NCBI GenBank assembly: GCA_963799975.1
Contig: CAWCZF010000004.1
Coordinates: forward strand, 1-64,000
Length of the DNA: 64,000 nucleotides
From: Actinoallomurus sp963799975
GTDB taxonomy: Bacteria; Actinomycetota; Actinomycetes; Streptosporangiales; Streptosporangiaceae
Direction of reading: 5' to 3'
Shown: in pieces, positions 20,838 through 29,158 of the stretch
Position numbering within the stretch: the first letter of the stretch is position 1
Layout of the letters: every line of letters begins with the position of its first letter
The notes under the pieces: model-generated
The model's input: the letters and a program-made list of their open reading frames with translations, nothing else
Databases searched by the model: none
Told to the model about the DNA's origin: nothing
Made by a program: the position numbers and the translations under genes

Positions 20838-21794
20838 ATGCTCGACCGGAACCGCACCCAGGCACCCCCACAAGGTGAGGGCGGCACTCACCGCTCGGTG
20901 ATCGACCTGCTGAAGTGGTCGACCGCGGAGTACCCCGTGCCCGCCCTGCTCGTCGGTGCCGTCTGTGTGGCCCTCTCCTCGGTCTTCGTTCCGCTGACGC
21001 ACGTGTCGACCGCCACCGTCACGTTCTTCCGCAGCCTGTTGGCCCTGCCGATACTGGTCCCGCTCGCGATCGCCGAGGCGCGGCGGGCACCGGCACGGTC
21101 CGTACGCGCCCGCGTGATGGCGCCCGTGGCCGGCCTGCTGCTCGCGGGCGACATCCTGCTGTGGAACGAGGGCATCGCGGACAGCGGCGCGGGCATCGCC
21201 ACGGTCATCGTCAACGCACAGGTGATCCTGGTTCCGCTGCTCGGCTGGATCTTCCTTCGCGAGCGGCCGGGGCTCCGGTTCGCGGCGTCGATCCCGGTCA
21301 TGCTGGCCGGTGTCGCACTCGCCGGGGGCCTGATCGGCAGCGGCGCGTCCGGCAAGAATCCCGTCCAAGGGGCGATCTTCGCCTCTGTCGCGGCGGTCTG
21401 CTACGCCGGGTTCTTGTTCCTGCTCCGCCAGGCGAGCGATTCGGACCACATCGTGGTCCCGGTCACCGAGTCCGCCGCGACCGCCGGGCTGGTGGCCCTC
21501 GTCGTCGGGCCCTTCTGGCACGGCCTGGACCTCCTGCCCGGCTGGGCCGCGTTCGGCTGGCTGCTGGCCATCGCCCTCGCCGGCCAGGTGGCGAGCTACC
21601 TCCTGATCGCCGGTGCGCTCCCGCACCTACAGGCCGGGGTCGGCGCGGCGCTGCTCCTCCTCCAGCCCATCGGCTCGGTACTGCTCGGCGCCCTCATCCT
21701 CAGCGAACGACCGACCCTGGTGCAGTACGGCGGCTGCGCGGTCGTACTGGTCGCGCTCTATCTCGCCGTCATCGGCGCGCGCCGCGACTCCTGA
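20838..21794 (+). CDS. EamA/DMT-family transporter
   Basis: 318 residues with about ten transmembrane helices in two EamA halves; conserved features are VTFFRSLLALPIL in half one, NAQVILVPLLGWIFLRER closing half one and LLLLQPIGSVLLGALILSER closing half two. The start ATG 20838 is preceded by GGAGGA with 7-base spacing. EamA proteins are drug/metabolite exporters or amino-acid carriers in the inner membrane. Its place beside the TPP enzyme and convergent with the acyl-CoA dehydrogenase end of the AmCP operon suggests export of a cluster product or intermediate. A 13-base palindrome (ccagaaattctgg) lies at 20,751-20,763 in its leader. Confidence 0.85.
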   Translation: MLDRNRTQAPPQGEGGTHRSVIDLLKWSTAEYPVPALLVGAVCVALSSVFVPLTHVSTATVTFFRSLLALPILVPLAIAEARRAPARSVRARVMAPVAGLLLAGDILLWNEGIADSGAGIATVIVNAQVILVPLLGWIFLRERPGLRFAASIPVMLAGVALAGGLIGSGASGKNPVQGAIFASVAAVCYAGFLFLLRQASDSDHIVVPVTESAATAGLVALVVGPFWHGLDLLPGWAAFGWLLAIALAGQVASYLLIAGALPHLQAGVGAALLLLQPIGSVLLGALILSERPTLVQYGGCAVVLVALYLAVIGARRDS

Positions 21795-21813
21795 CGCGCG
21801 AGCCGGCGAGGTC

Positions 21814-22929
21814 TCAGTGAGCCAGGGCGCGGTCGAGGCACGCCGCGGGTGCGGCGGGGTGGCCGACCAGGAGCCGCGCGGCCTCCCGGCGATGGCGTGA
21901 CGGGCTGCCCATGAACACCGCGTCGACGGCGGCGCGGCGGTAGAAGAGCTGTGCGTCGCAGTCGTCGGTCATGCCGACCGCGCCGTGGATCTGCACCGCC
22001 TCCGCGGCGACCTTGAGTGCCAGGTCACCGGCGGCGGCGACCGCCTCGAGCCCGGCCATGGTCGCGTCGCCGCCGCTGTCGGCGAGCCACGCGGCGTGGT
22101 CGACGAGCAGCCGGACCGCCTCGATCTCGGTGGCCGCGGCGGCCAGCCGGAACGCCAGCGCCTGGAAGCGGCCGATCGGCTGCCCGAACTGGCGGCGCTC
22201 ACGCGCGTAGTCGGCGGTGAGGTCGAGCGCGGCCTTGGCCATGCCGACGAGGTAGGCGGCGTGCCGGATCCGCGCCGCCGACACCGCCGCCGCCCAGGCG
22301 TCCGGCGGGACGCCGATCCCGGCGACCCGGCCGAAGGCGACCGTGTACAGCTCGCCCCACGCGATGTCCTCGTTCCGCGTCACCGACACGTCCGAGGCCC
22401 GTACGAGGGCGGATCGAATCCCCCCGGCCGCGGAACCGGCCAGCAGGATGTCGTCGACCTCGGCGGCGTACGGGACGAACCGGCGGACCACCTCCCCGGA
22501 CGTCGCGCCGGACGAGAGCGGTGCCGGAGTCGTGAAGGTGCGGTCGCCACGGTCACGCGCGGCCACCGCGACGGCCGCGCCGTCGGCCAGCCGGCCCAGG
22601 GTGTCGCCGTCGCCGAGCCGCCGCAGCAGGTCGGCGGCGAGCAGCGTGCCGGGCAGCGGGCTCGGGAACAGCGCCGCGCCGGTCAACTCCGCCACCGCCG
22701 TGGTCTCGGCCAGCCCCGCGCCCGCACCGCCGTAGCGTGCCGGGAGCGCCATGCGTACCGCGCCGAGGTCGAGCATGGCCTGCCAGACACGCTGCCGGAC
22801 CTCGGGTTCGGGGTCGGCGCCGATCGGCCGGGCCGCGGCTCGCCGCAGCGCGGGCGCCAGTTCCTCGGTGAACAACTCCGCGAACTCCCGCACTGTCCGC
22901 TGCCGGCTCTCACTCGCCCCAAACCGCAC
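21814..22929 (-). CDS. Acyl-CoA dehydrogenase-like flavoprotein (second of a pair)
   Basis: 371 residues. The N-terminal helical domain, middle beta domain and C-terminal four-helix domain are recognisable, with the C-terminal block LTADYARERRQFGQPIGRFQ and then VQIHGAVGMTDDCDAQLFYR. In typical members the last motif carries the catalytic Glu just after the G-x-G-x-T; here the position reads T-D-D-C-D, so the base may be changed or absent. It is the final gene of the AmCP operon, 45 bases after its partner. Actinobacterial paired dehydrogenases of this sort often form mixed tetramers in which only one subunit has the base. Family members desaturate acyl-CoA or carrier-bound acyl groups next to the thioester carbonyl. 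Substrate unknown. Confidence 0.8.
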   Translation of the reverse strand: MRFGASESRQRTVREFAELFTEELAPALRRAAARPIGADPEPEVRQRVWQAMLDLGAVRMALPARYGGAGAGLAETTAVAELTGAALFPSPLPGTLLAADLLRRLGDGDTLGRLADGAAVAVAARDRGDRTFTTPAPLSSGATSGEVVRRFVPYAAEVDDILLAGSAAGGIRSALVRASDVSVTRNEDIAWGELYTVAFGRVAGIGVPPDAWAAAVSAARIRHAAYLVGMAKAALDLTADYARERRQFGQPIGRFQALAFRLAAAATEIEAVRLLVDHAAWLADSGGDATMAGLEAVAAAGDLALKVAAEAVQIHGAVGMTDDCDAQLFYRRAAVDAVFMGSPSRHRREAARLLVGHPAAPAACLDRALAH

Positions 22930-22974
22930 GTCATGCTCCTTTTCTCAACTCGGTCGAGCCAGCCTCGCGCCCGA

Positions 22975-24141
22975 TCAGGACAGCAGTCGGAGGCCGACGG
23001 ACGCGATCAGGTACTGCATGATCTCCGAGGTGCCGGCGGACAGCGTGAAGCCCGGCGCGTCCCGATGGCCGCTCTCCAGCACCCCGTCGTACGGGGCGGC
23101 CGCGTCGTGGGCCGAGAGGGTGGCGTCCAGGCCGAGCAGCTCGATCCCGGCATGCGTGACCCGTTTGAAGAGTTCGGTGGCGTACCACTTGGACATCGCG
23201 GTGGCGACGTCGTCCAGCCGGTCCTCTTGCAGCTCGGATATCACGCGCCAGGAGAACAGCTCGGCGGCGCGCGCCTGGCCGTGCAGCTCGACCAGGCGTT
23301 CGGCGACACCGGGCTCCCCGAGCCCGTCCAGCTCGTCGAGCCGGCGGACGATGAGGTCGAGCAGCCGCCGCGCCTTGGCCTGGAACTCCAGGCCCGTACG
23401 CTCCACCGGGATCACCTTGTTGATCATCTGGTAGCCCTCGTCGACCGGGCCGAGCACGTCGTCGCGGGTCAGCCGGATGCCCTCCAGGCTGACGTCGCAG
23501 AACGCGTCGTCGGAGATGCTCGGCAGCGGCCGTACCGTGACGCCGGGGGTGTCCAGCGGCACCACGAACAGCGTGATGCCGTGCACCGCGGCCTCGGACT
23601 CGGTGGTGCGTGCCGCGCAGAGCGCGAAGTCGGCGAACTGGGACTTGAGGCTGTAGATCTTCCGGCCGTACAGCCGCCAGCCGTCGCCGTCCGGCTCGGC
23701 GCGCGCCCGCAGCGCACTCAGGTCCGAGCCCACTCCCGGCTCGCTGTAGAGCACGCTCGCCGACTGTTCGCCGCGCGCCAGCGGGGGCAGCCACCGCTCG
23801 CGCTGCTCCTCGGTCCCGACCATCAAGATGATCAGGCCGACGATGTCGATGCTCACGATGTGCACGAGGTCGGGCACGCCGTGCCGGATCAGCTCCTCGG
23901 TGAGCACGGACTTCTCCATGATCCCGAGGCCGAGGCCGCCGTACTCGCGTGGCCAGCCGGCGGCCAGCCAGCGGCGTTCGCCGAGCCAGCGGTAAACGTC
24001 GAGCAGGCCGGGTTCGGCACGTGCCGGCCGGTGCCTGACCTCGTCCACGAGCTTGCGTACGCGGTCCTCGGAGAGGAAGTCGCACACCTGGCGGCGGAAC
24101 CTCTCCTGCTCCGGGCTGAGACCGTATTCCACGCGGATCAC
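22975..24141 (-). CDS. Acyl-CoA dehydrogenase-like flavoprotein (first of a pair)
   Basis: 388 residues from a GTG start that overlaps the NRPS stop by four bases (GTGA), so it is translationally coupled to the NRPS. Family landmarks: WPREYGGLGLGIMEKSVLTE, the flavin region SASVLYSEPGVGSDLSALRA, WRLYGRKIYSLKSQFADF, ERTGLEFQAKARRLLDLIV, and the C-terminal GFTLSAGTSEIMQYLIA. The enzyme should use FAD to take two hydrogens from a thioester-activated acyl chain. Coupling to a carrier-bearing NRPS suggests that the substrate is tethered to the T domain rather than CoA, for example to install a dehydroamino acid as found in azinomycin-type molecules; that is inference. Confidence 0.85.
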   Translation of the reverse strand: MIRVEYGLSPEQERFRRQVCDFLSEDRVRKLVDEVRHRPARAEPGLLDVYRWLGERRWLAAGWPREYGGLGLGIMEKSVLTEELIRHGVPDLVHIVSIDIVGLIILMVGTEEQRERWLPPLARGEQSASVLYSEPGVGSDLSALRARAEPDGDGWRLYGRKIYSLKSQFADFALCAARTTESEAAVHGITLFVVPLDTPGVTVRPLPSISDDAFCDVSLEGIRLTRDDVLGPVDEGYQMINKVIPVERTGLEFQAKARRLLDLIVRRLDELDGLGEPGVAERLVELHGQARAAELFSWRVISELQEDRLDDVATAMSKWYATELFKRVTHAGIELLGLDATLSAHDAAAPYDGVLESGHRDAPGFTLSAGTSEIMQYLIASVGLRLLS

Positions 24142-27100
24142 CCGTTCTCGTTCAGGCAGCGGTCCAGCTCGGCGCCGAGTGCCTTCAGGTGGGGCGGCTG
24201 GAGCATCGTGTAGTGAGTGCCGGGCACGGTACGTTCGACGACCTCGCCGGAGACGTGCCGTTCCCAGCCGCCCGCGTACTGGCCCTCGGCGGCGCCGAGG
24301 GAGACCAGGCCGCCGTCGTAGTGGCCCGGCCGGTACGTCAGTGCGGTCGCGGCGTTCGCCATGAACACCCGGATCCGCGTGCCCAGCTCGTCCCTGATGT
24401 CGGCCGGCACCCGGCCGCTGCGTTCGAGCGCCTCCATCACGGCGGCGGTCTGCTCGTCGGGTTCTCGTTCGACCAGCTCGCTCCAGTCGAGCTCCGGCGG
24501 CTCCTTGCCCTGGAGCCCGGACAGGTCGTGCGCGAACGTCTCCAGCATCTCGGTGTGGGTCGGCGGCCGGTCCAGCTCGGGCGGTACGGCCGAATCCATC
24601 AGCACTACCAGCCGTACCTCCTCGTCCAGGTCGCGGAGCATCCGCGCCATCTCGAAGGCGAGCGTGCCGCCGATGGACCAGCCGCCCAGCAGGTACGGGC
24701 CGTGCGGCTGGATCTCGCGTACCGCGTCCAGGTAGCGGCGGGCCATCGCGGGGACGTCGGGCGGATCGGACTCGCCGTGCAGGCCGACCGCCTCGACGCC
24801 GTAGAACCGGCGCCCGGGACTGAGCGTGTCGGCCAGCCCGAGGTACGGCACGGCCGAGCCCCCCGAGGGGTGCATGCAGAAGAACGGTGTGCGGTCGCCG
24901 TCGGTGCGGATCGGGACCAGCCAGGGCGGCGGCCCCTCGCCCGGCTCCATGGCGTCGCCGGCCGCGGCGCCGCCGCCCGTACGCTCGTCGATGGTCTTGG
25001 CGATGCTGCGGATGCTCGGGCCGAGGAGCACCTCACGCGACTCCAGCTCGACCCCGAGTTCGTCGTCGATCCGGCTCAGGAGCCTGATCAGGTTGAGTGA
25101 GTTGCCGCCGACCGTGAAGTAGTTGTCGGTGGGGGCGATCGGCGTGTCGCCGGTCTCGAGCACCGCGCGGATGATCTCGATGACCTTGGTCTCGGTCGGG
25201 CTCGCCGATGCGCCGTCCGCCGGCGCGGCGGCGGCGCCGTCCTGGCCGGGCTCCGGCAGCTTGGACCGGTCGATCTTGCCGCTGGCGTTGCGCGGGATCT
25301 CGTCCAGTCTGATCAGGTCGGCGGGGACCATGTGCGCCGGGACCTCGCCGGACAGCGCGTCCCTGAGCGCGTCGGCGTGAAAGTCCGACTCCGGTGCGAC
25401 GACGTAGGCGACCAGCCGCGGACCGCCCGGTCCCTCATGCGCGGCGACCGACGCCTCCTGGACTCCGGGTTGCGCGGTCAGCGCGTGCTCCACCTCGCCC
25501 GGCTCGATCCGCAGGCCGCGGATCTTGATCTGGTCGTCCGCGCGGCCGACGAACTCCAGGTTCCCGTCGAACCGCCACCGGGCGAGGTCGCCGGTGCGGT
25601 ACATCCGCTCGCCGGGCTCCTCGGCGAATGGATCGCGTACGAACCGCTCGGCGGTCAGCTCGGACCGGTTGAGGTAGCCGCGTGCCAGTCCCGCTCCGGC
25701 CACGAACAGCTCACCGGGCACCCCCACCGGCATCGGGGACAGGTGCCGGTCGAGGATGTACGCCCGGTGGTTGCCCATCGCGCGGCCGATCGGCGGCATG
25801 GCGGTCAGCGGCTCGTGCGGGCACTCGTAGTCGATGCAGGCGATCGTCGCCTCGGTCGGGCCGTACCCGTTGTGGAACTGGCGGCCCTCGGTGTTCCACC
25901 GGTTGACCAGCTCGCCGGGGAACGGCTCAAGGCCGACGAACAGCGCGCGCAGGTCGGGCAGTTCGTCCGGGTCGAGCAGCTTGAGCACGGCCGGCGGCAG
26001 GTCCGACAGCGTGACGCGTTCCTCGCGCATGAGCGCGGTGAGCCGGTCCGGGTCGAGCAGGTCCTCGCGAGGCGCCGTGACGAGCACCGCCCCGTGGCCC
26101 AGCGCGGCGTAGACGTCGAACACACTGACGTCGAAGGCGAGGTTGGCGAATTGCAGGACCCGGTCCTCCTGCGTGATGCCGAACAGGTCGCGGCAGTTGC
26201 CGACGAAGTTCACCAGGCTGCGATGGCTGATCATGACGCCCTTGGGCGTCCCGGTCGAACCCGAGGTGTAGATGACGTACGCGAGGTCGTCGGGGCCGAC
26301 CTCGGCGTCGGGCGGCCCGTCCGGCCGCTCCGCCAGGTCCTGCCGTACGTCCTCGGCGTCGAGGTGGAGGACGGGGACCTCGTCGGGCAGCCGGTCGGCG
26401 AGGTCGGAGGTGGTGAGGACCAGGTCGGCGCCGGCGTCGGAGAGCTGGAAGGCGAGCCGTTTCGGCGGGTACCCGGGATCCAGCGGCAGCCACGCGGCGC
26501 CGGCCTTGACGATCGCGAGCTGCGCGATCGGCGCCTGCGGGCCGCGTTCGAGCAGCAGCGCGACGATGTGCCCCGGCCCGGCTCCGCGGTCGGCCAGCAG
26601 CCGCGCGAGCCGGTCGGACCGGTCGTCGAGCTCCGCGTAGGTGACCGTGTCGCCGTCGCCCTCGGGCGCGGACGTGAAGCGGATGGCGGGGGCGTCGGGG
26701 CGTCGTTCGGCCTGGGCGGCGACCAGTTCGTGCAGCACCATCCCGTCGGTCGGGTGCGGGCTCGGCTCGGGGTTCCACTCGGTCAGCACCTGCCGCCGCT
26801 CGGACTCCACCAGCAGCGGGAGTTCCGACACCGGCCGTTCGGACTCGGTGAGCGCCGCGTCGAGCACCGTCGCGACGTGCCCGCCGAACCGCCGGATCCG
26901 CTCCGCCTCGAACAGCTCGCGTGCGTACTCCACCCGCAGGCTCATCGCGCCGCCGGGCTCCTCGACCAGCGTGACCAGGAGCTCGAACGGTGCGTCGGCC
27001 CGCGGCGACGGCGACTCGCCGTCCATGCGGCCCGCCGCGGTGAACGCCACCTGCGCGGGGGCGGAGTCGATGCCGATTGCGTCGGCGAGCAGCCCGTACG

Positions 27101-28184
27101 GGATCTCGCGGTGTTCACGCGCCTGCGACCAGGTCTCCGCCGTACGGCGGACCAGCTCGGTGAAGCCGGGATCGCCGGACAGGTCGGTGCGGAGCACGAG
27201 CGGCTGGGCGAACGGGCCGACGACGGGCCCGAGCACGTCGGCGACCCTGCCGTCGTCGATCGTCGCGACGACGAGGTCCTCCTGCCCGGTGTAGCGGGCG
27301 AGCACGGTCAGCAGACCGGCCAGCACGATGCTGTGCGGGTCGGTACCGTCACGCTCGGCGAACCCGTGGATCCGCTCGCCGAGCCCGGTGGGGAACTCGG
27401 TCTCGGAGAAGGCGGTCGCCGAGACGCCGCCGGAGCGCCGTGGCGCGTCGGCGGGCAGGTCGAGTGCCGGCAGGCCGGCGAGCCGGTCGGACCAGAACGC
27501 CAGCTCGCGGTCCAGGTGGTCGCCGCCGCGGAAGGTTCGCTGCCAGATCGCGAAGTCGGCCAGGTGCACCTCGGGCTCGGCGGCCGACCCGGCGGCGATC
27601 TCGGCCGCGACCCGCCGCAGGGACTCGGTGTCGGCCACGAGCCGGTGCGCGGTGAGCACCAGCAGGCTCTCCTCATCGGACAGTTGCACGAGGACCGATC
27701 GCAGCAGCGGGCCCTCGGCCAGGTCGAACCGGTGCTCGGCGGCGTCGCCGACCGTGCTCGCCGACCGCTCCGCGCGCTCGTCGGCGGGGAGTTCGCGCAG
27801 GTCGACGACGGTGAGCTCGGCGTCGTCCGGCGGCTCGCCGACGATCTGGTGGGGCACACCGTACGCCGTGCCGAACCGGGTACGCAGCGCCTCGTGCCGG
27901 CCGATGGCGGCGGTCAGTACCGCACGCAGCGCCGTACGGTCCACCGCTCCGCCGAGCCGCCGTACGACGGTCACCCCGTCGGCCGCGCCGGAGTCGCCGG
28001 TGTCGCCGTCGGGGCCGGTCGAGCGGCCGTCACGCCAGAGCCGTTCCTGCTCGAACGTGAGCGGCAGTCGTCCGTGCCGGCGGCGGGGGCGGATCGGCGC
28101 GTTCACGTGCCACGCCTCACGGCCGCGCCGCCACCGCAGATCCAGCAGGGCCTGCCGCAGGTCGTGCGGGTCTGTGGTCGTCAT
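24138..28184 (-). CDS. Single-module NRPS, C-A-T-TE
   Basis: 1,348 residues. The condensation-type domain (about 15-445) has LTFEQERLW and RHEALRTRF, but the HHxxxDG core reads HRLVADT, so the catalytic second His is Arg. The adenylation domain (about 480-985) shows YTSGSTGTPKGV, FDVSVFDVY, YGPTEAT, RTGDLARW and NASGKIDR. Aligning to GrsA gives pocket residues D-V-F-D-F-G-G-I-A-K, which I cannot assign to an amino acid. The carrier domain (about 1000-1075) has GGNSL with the phosphopantetheine Ser. The thioesterase (about 1100-1345) has GWSIGG and a C-terminal GTHYTML His. Four-base overlaps couple it to transketolase-C upstream and the dehydrogenase downstream. It probably activates one amino acid and releases a dipeptide-like or hydrolysed product; the defective C domain suggests that bond formation needs another enzyme, such as the BtrH-like protein. 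Confidence 0.9.
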   Translation of the reverse strand: MTTTDPHDLRQALLDLRWRRGREAWHVNAPIRPRRRHGRLPLTFEQERLWRDGRSTGPDGDTGDSGAADGVTVVRRLGGAVDRTALRAVLTAAIGRHEALRTRFGTAYGVPHQIVGEPPDDAELTVVDLRELPADERAERSASTVGDAAEHRFDLAEGPLLRSVLVQLSDEESLLVLTAHRLVADTESLRRVAAEIAAGSAAEPEVHLADFAIWQRTFRGGDHLDRELAFWSDRLAGLPALDLPADAPRRSGGVSATAFSETEFPTGLGERIHGFAERDGTDPHSIVLAGLLTVLARYTGQEDLVVATIDDGRVADVLGPVVGPFAQPLVLRTDLSGDPGFTELVRRTAETWSQAREHREIPYGLLADAIGIDSAPAQVAFTAAGRMDGESPSPRADAPFELLVTLVEEPGGAMSLRVEYARELFEAERIRRFGGHVATVLDAALTESERPVSELPLLVESERRQVLTEWNPEPSPHPTDGMVLHELVAAQAERRPDAPAIRFTSAPEGDGDTVTYAELDDRSDRLARLLADRGAGPGHIVALLLERGPQAPIAQLAIVKAGAAWLPLDPGYPPKRLAFQLSDAGADLVLTTSDLADRLPDEVPVLHLDAEDVRQDLAERPDGPPDAEVGPDDLAYVIYTSGSTGTPKGVMISHRSLVNFVGNCRDLFGITQEDRVLQFANLAFDVSVFDVYAALGHGAVLVTAPREDLLDPDRLTALMREERVTLSDLPPAVLKLLDPDELPDLRALFVGLEPFPGELVNRWNTEGRQFHNGYGPTEATIACIDYECPHEPLTAMPPIGRAMGNHRAYILDRHLSPMPVGVPGELFVAGAGLARGYLNRSELTAERFVRDPFAEEPGERMYRTGDLARWRFDGNLEFVGRADDQIKIRGLRIEPGEVEHALTAQPGVQEASVAAHEGPGGPRLVAYVVAPESDFHADALRDALSGEVPAHMVPADLIRLDEIPRNASGKIDRSKLPEPGQDGAAAAPADGASASPTETKVIEIIRAVLETGDTPIAPTDNYFTVGGNSLNLIRLLSRIDDELGVELESREVLLGPSIRSIAKTIDERTGGGAAAGDAMEPGEGPPPWLVPIRTDGDRTPFFCMHPSGGSAVPYLGLADTLSPGRRFYGVEAVGLHGESDPPDVPAMARRYLDAVREIQPHGPYLLGGWSIGGTLAFEMARMLRDLDEEVRLVVLMDSAVPPELDRPPTHTEMLETFAHDLSGLQGKEPPELDWSELVEREPDEQTAAVMEALERSGRVPADIRDELGTRIRVFMANAATALTYRPGHYDGGLVSLGAAEGQYAGGWERHVSGEVVERTVPGTHYTMLQPPHLKALGAELDRCLNENG

Positions 28185-29158
28185 GCCTTCTCGAACTCCT
28201 CGTACAGTTCCTCGTCGAACGCCTCGCCGAGCACGTCGTGCACCTCGGCCACCACGGCGTCCGGGGTGATGCCCGCCCGCTCCAGCAGGTACGAGTGGTC
28301 GCCGGCCATCGACATGAACTGGTCGGCGATGCCGACCCGGCGCAGCGTCACCGGGAGCCGCCCGCAGAGCGACTCGCTCACGGCGGCGCCGAGACCGCCG
28401 ATCTCCCAGTGCTCCTCGACGGTCACCACGAGCGGCACGTTACGCGCGTACTCGACGAGCGTGGCCACGTCGAACGGCTTGATGGTGTGCATGTTCAGCA
28501 CATTCGCCTCGACCCCGAACTCGGACAGCCGGTCGGCGGCGAGCAGCGCGGCGTTCACCGGGTACGGGCCGCAGGCGACCAGCGTCACGTCGTCGCCGCG
28601 CCGCAGCACCTGCGCCTCGCCGATACGTGCCGGTGGCGCGTCCTCGGGCAGCTGCGGCGTCGGCCCGCGACCGAGCCGCAGGTAGACCGGGCCCGGCAGG
28701 TCCATGCACTGGCGGAAGAGCTGCTCGGTGTTGTCGCCGCCGGTGGAGACCAGGACGGTCATGTTCGGCAGCACCCGCATCACGGCCAGGTCCTCCAGGC
28801 TGTGATGGGTGGGTCCGAGGCTGCCCGCGGACAGCCCGCTGTGCGTGGCCGCGATGCGCACCGGAACGGCGTTGTACGCGATGTCGATCTTGACGAACTC
28901 CAGCGCGCGGGTGCTGGCGAAGGTGGCCATCGTGTTGACGATCGGCAGCCGGCCGTTCTTGGCCAGGCCCGCTGCGACGCCCATCAGGTCCTGCTCGGCG
29001 ATGCCGAGGTTGAAGTAGCGGTCGGCCGCCTCGTCGAAGTCGGTGCCGTTGAACAGCCCGGTGTCGCTGTCGAGGCAGACCACGCGTTCGTCCTCGGCCA
29101 TCATCGCCACCAGGCAGTCGCGGAAGACGTTGCGGTCCGGCGGTGTCTCGTTCTTCAT
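28181..29158 (-). CDS. Transketolase, C-terminal subunit
   Basis: 325 residues covering the Pyr and C-terminal domains of split transketolases. The ThDP-activating Glu lies in FNLGIAEQDLMGVAAGLAKN. Further motifs are THSGLSAGSLGPTHHSLEDL, a phosphate-side region, and VTVEEHWEIGGLGAAVSE. The partner N-terminal half is fused to the LysK-like protein encoded just upstream; stop and start overlap by four bases. Together they should form a complete transketolase that moves a two-carbon ketol unit from a sugar phosphate to an aldehyde. In known AmCP-dependent secondary pathways the acceptor is the carrier-bound glutamate semialdehyde, giving a 5,7-dihydroxy-6-oxo C7 chain. That role fits this operon. 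Confidence 0.9.
   Translation of the reverse strand: MKNETPPDRNVFRDCLVAMMAEDERVVCLDSDTGLFNGTDFDEAADRYFNLGIAEQDLMGVAAGLAKNGRLPIVNTMATFASTRALEFVKIDIAYNAVPVRIAATHSGLSAGSLGPTHHSLEDLAVMRVLPNMTVLVSTGGDNTEQLFRQCMDLPGPVYLRLGRGPTPQLPEDAPPARIGEAQVLRRGDDVTLVACGPYPVNAALLAADRLSEFGVEANVLNMHTIKPFDVATLVEYARNVPLVVTVEEHWEIGGLGAAVSESLCGRLPVTLRRVGIADQFMSMAGDHSYLLERAGITPDAVVAEVHDVLGEAFDEELYEEFEKA

Noticed and set aside
21985..28685. Long plus-strand open frames opposite the acyl-CoA dehydrogenases and NRPS
   Set aside because: Mirror frames of GC-rich coding DNA; no motifs, no ribosome sites, and the minus strand carries well-defined enzymes.
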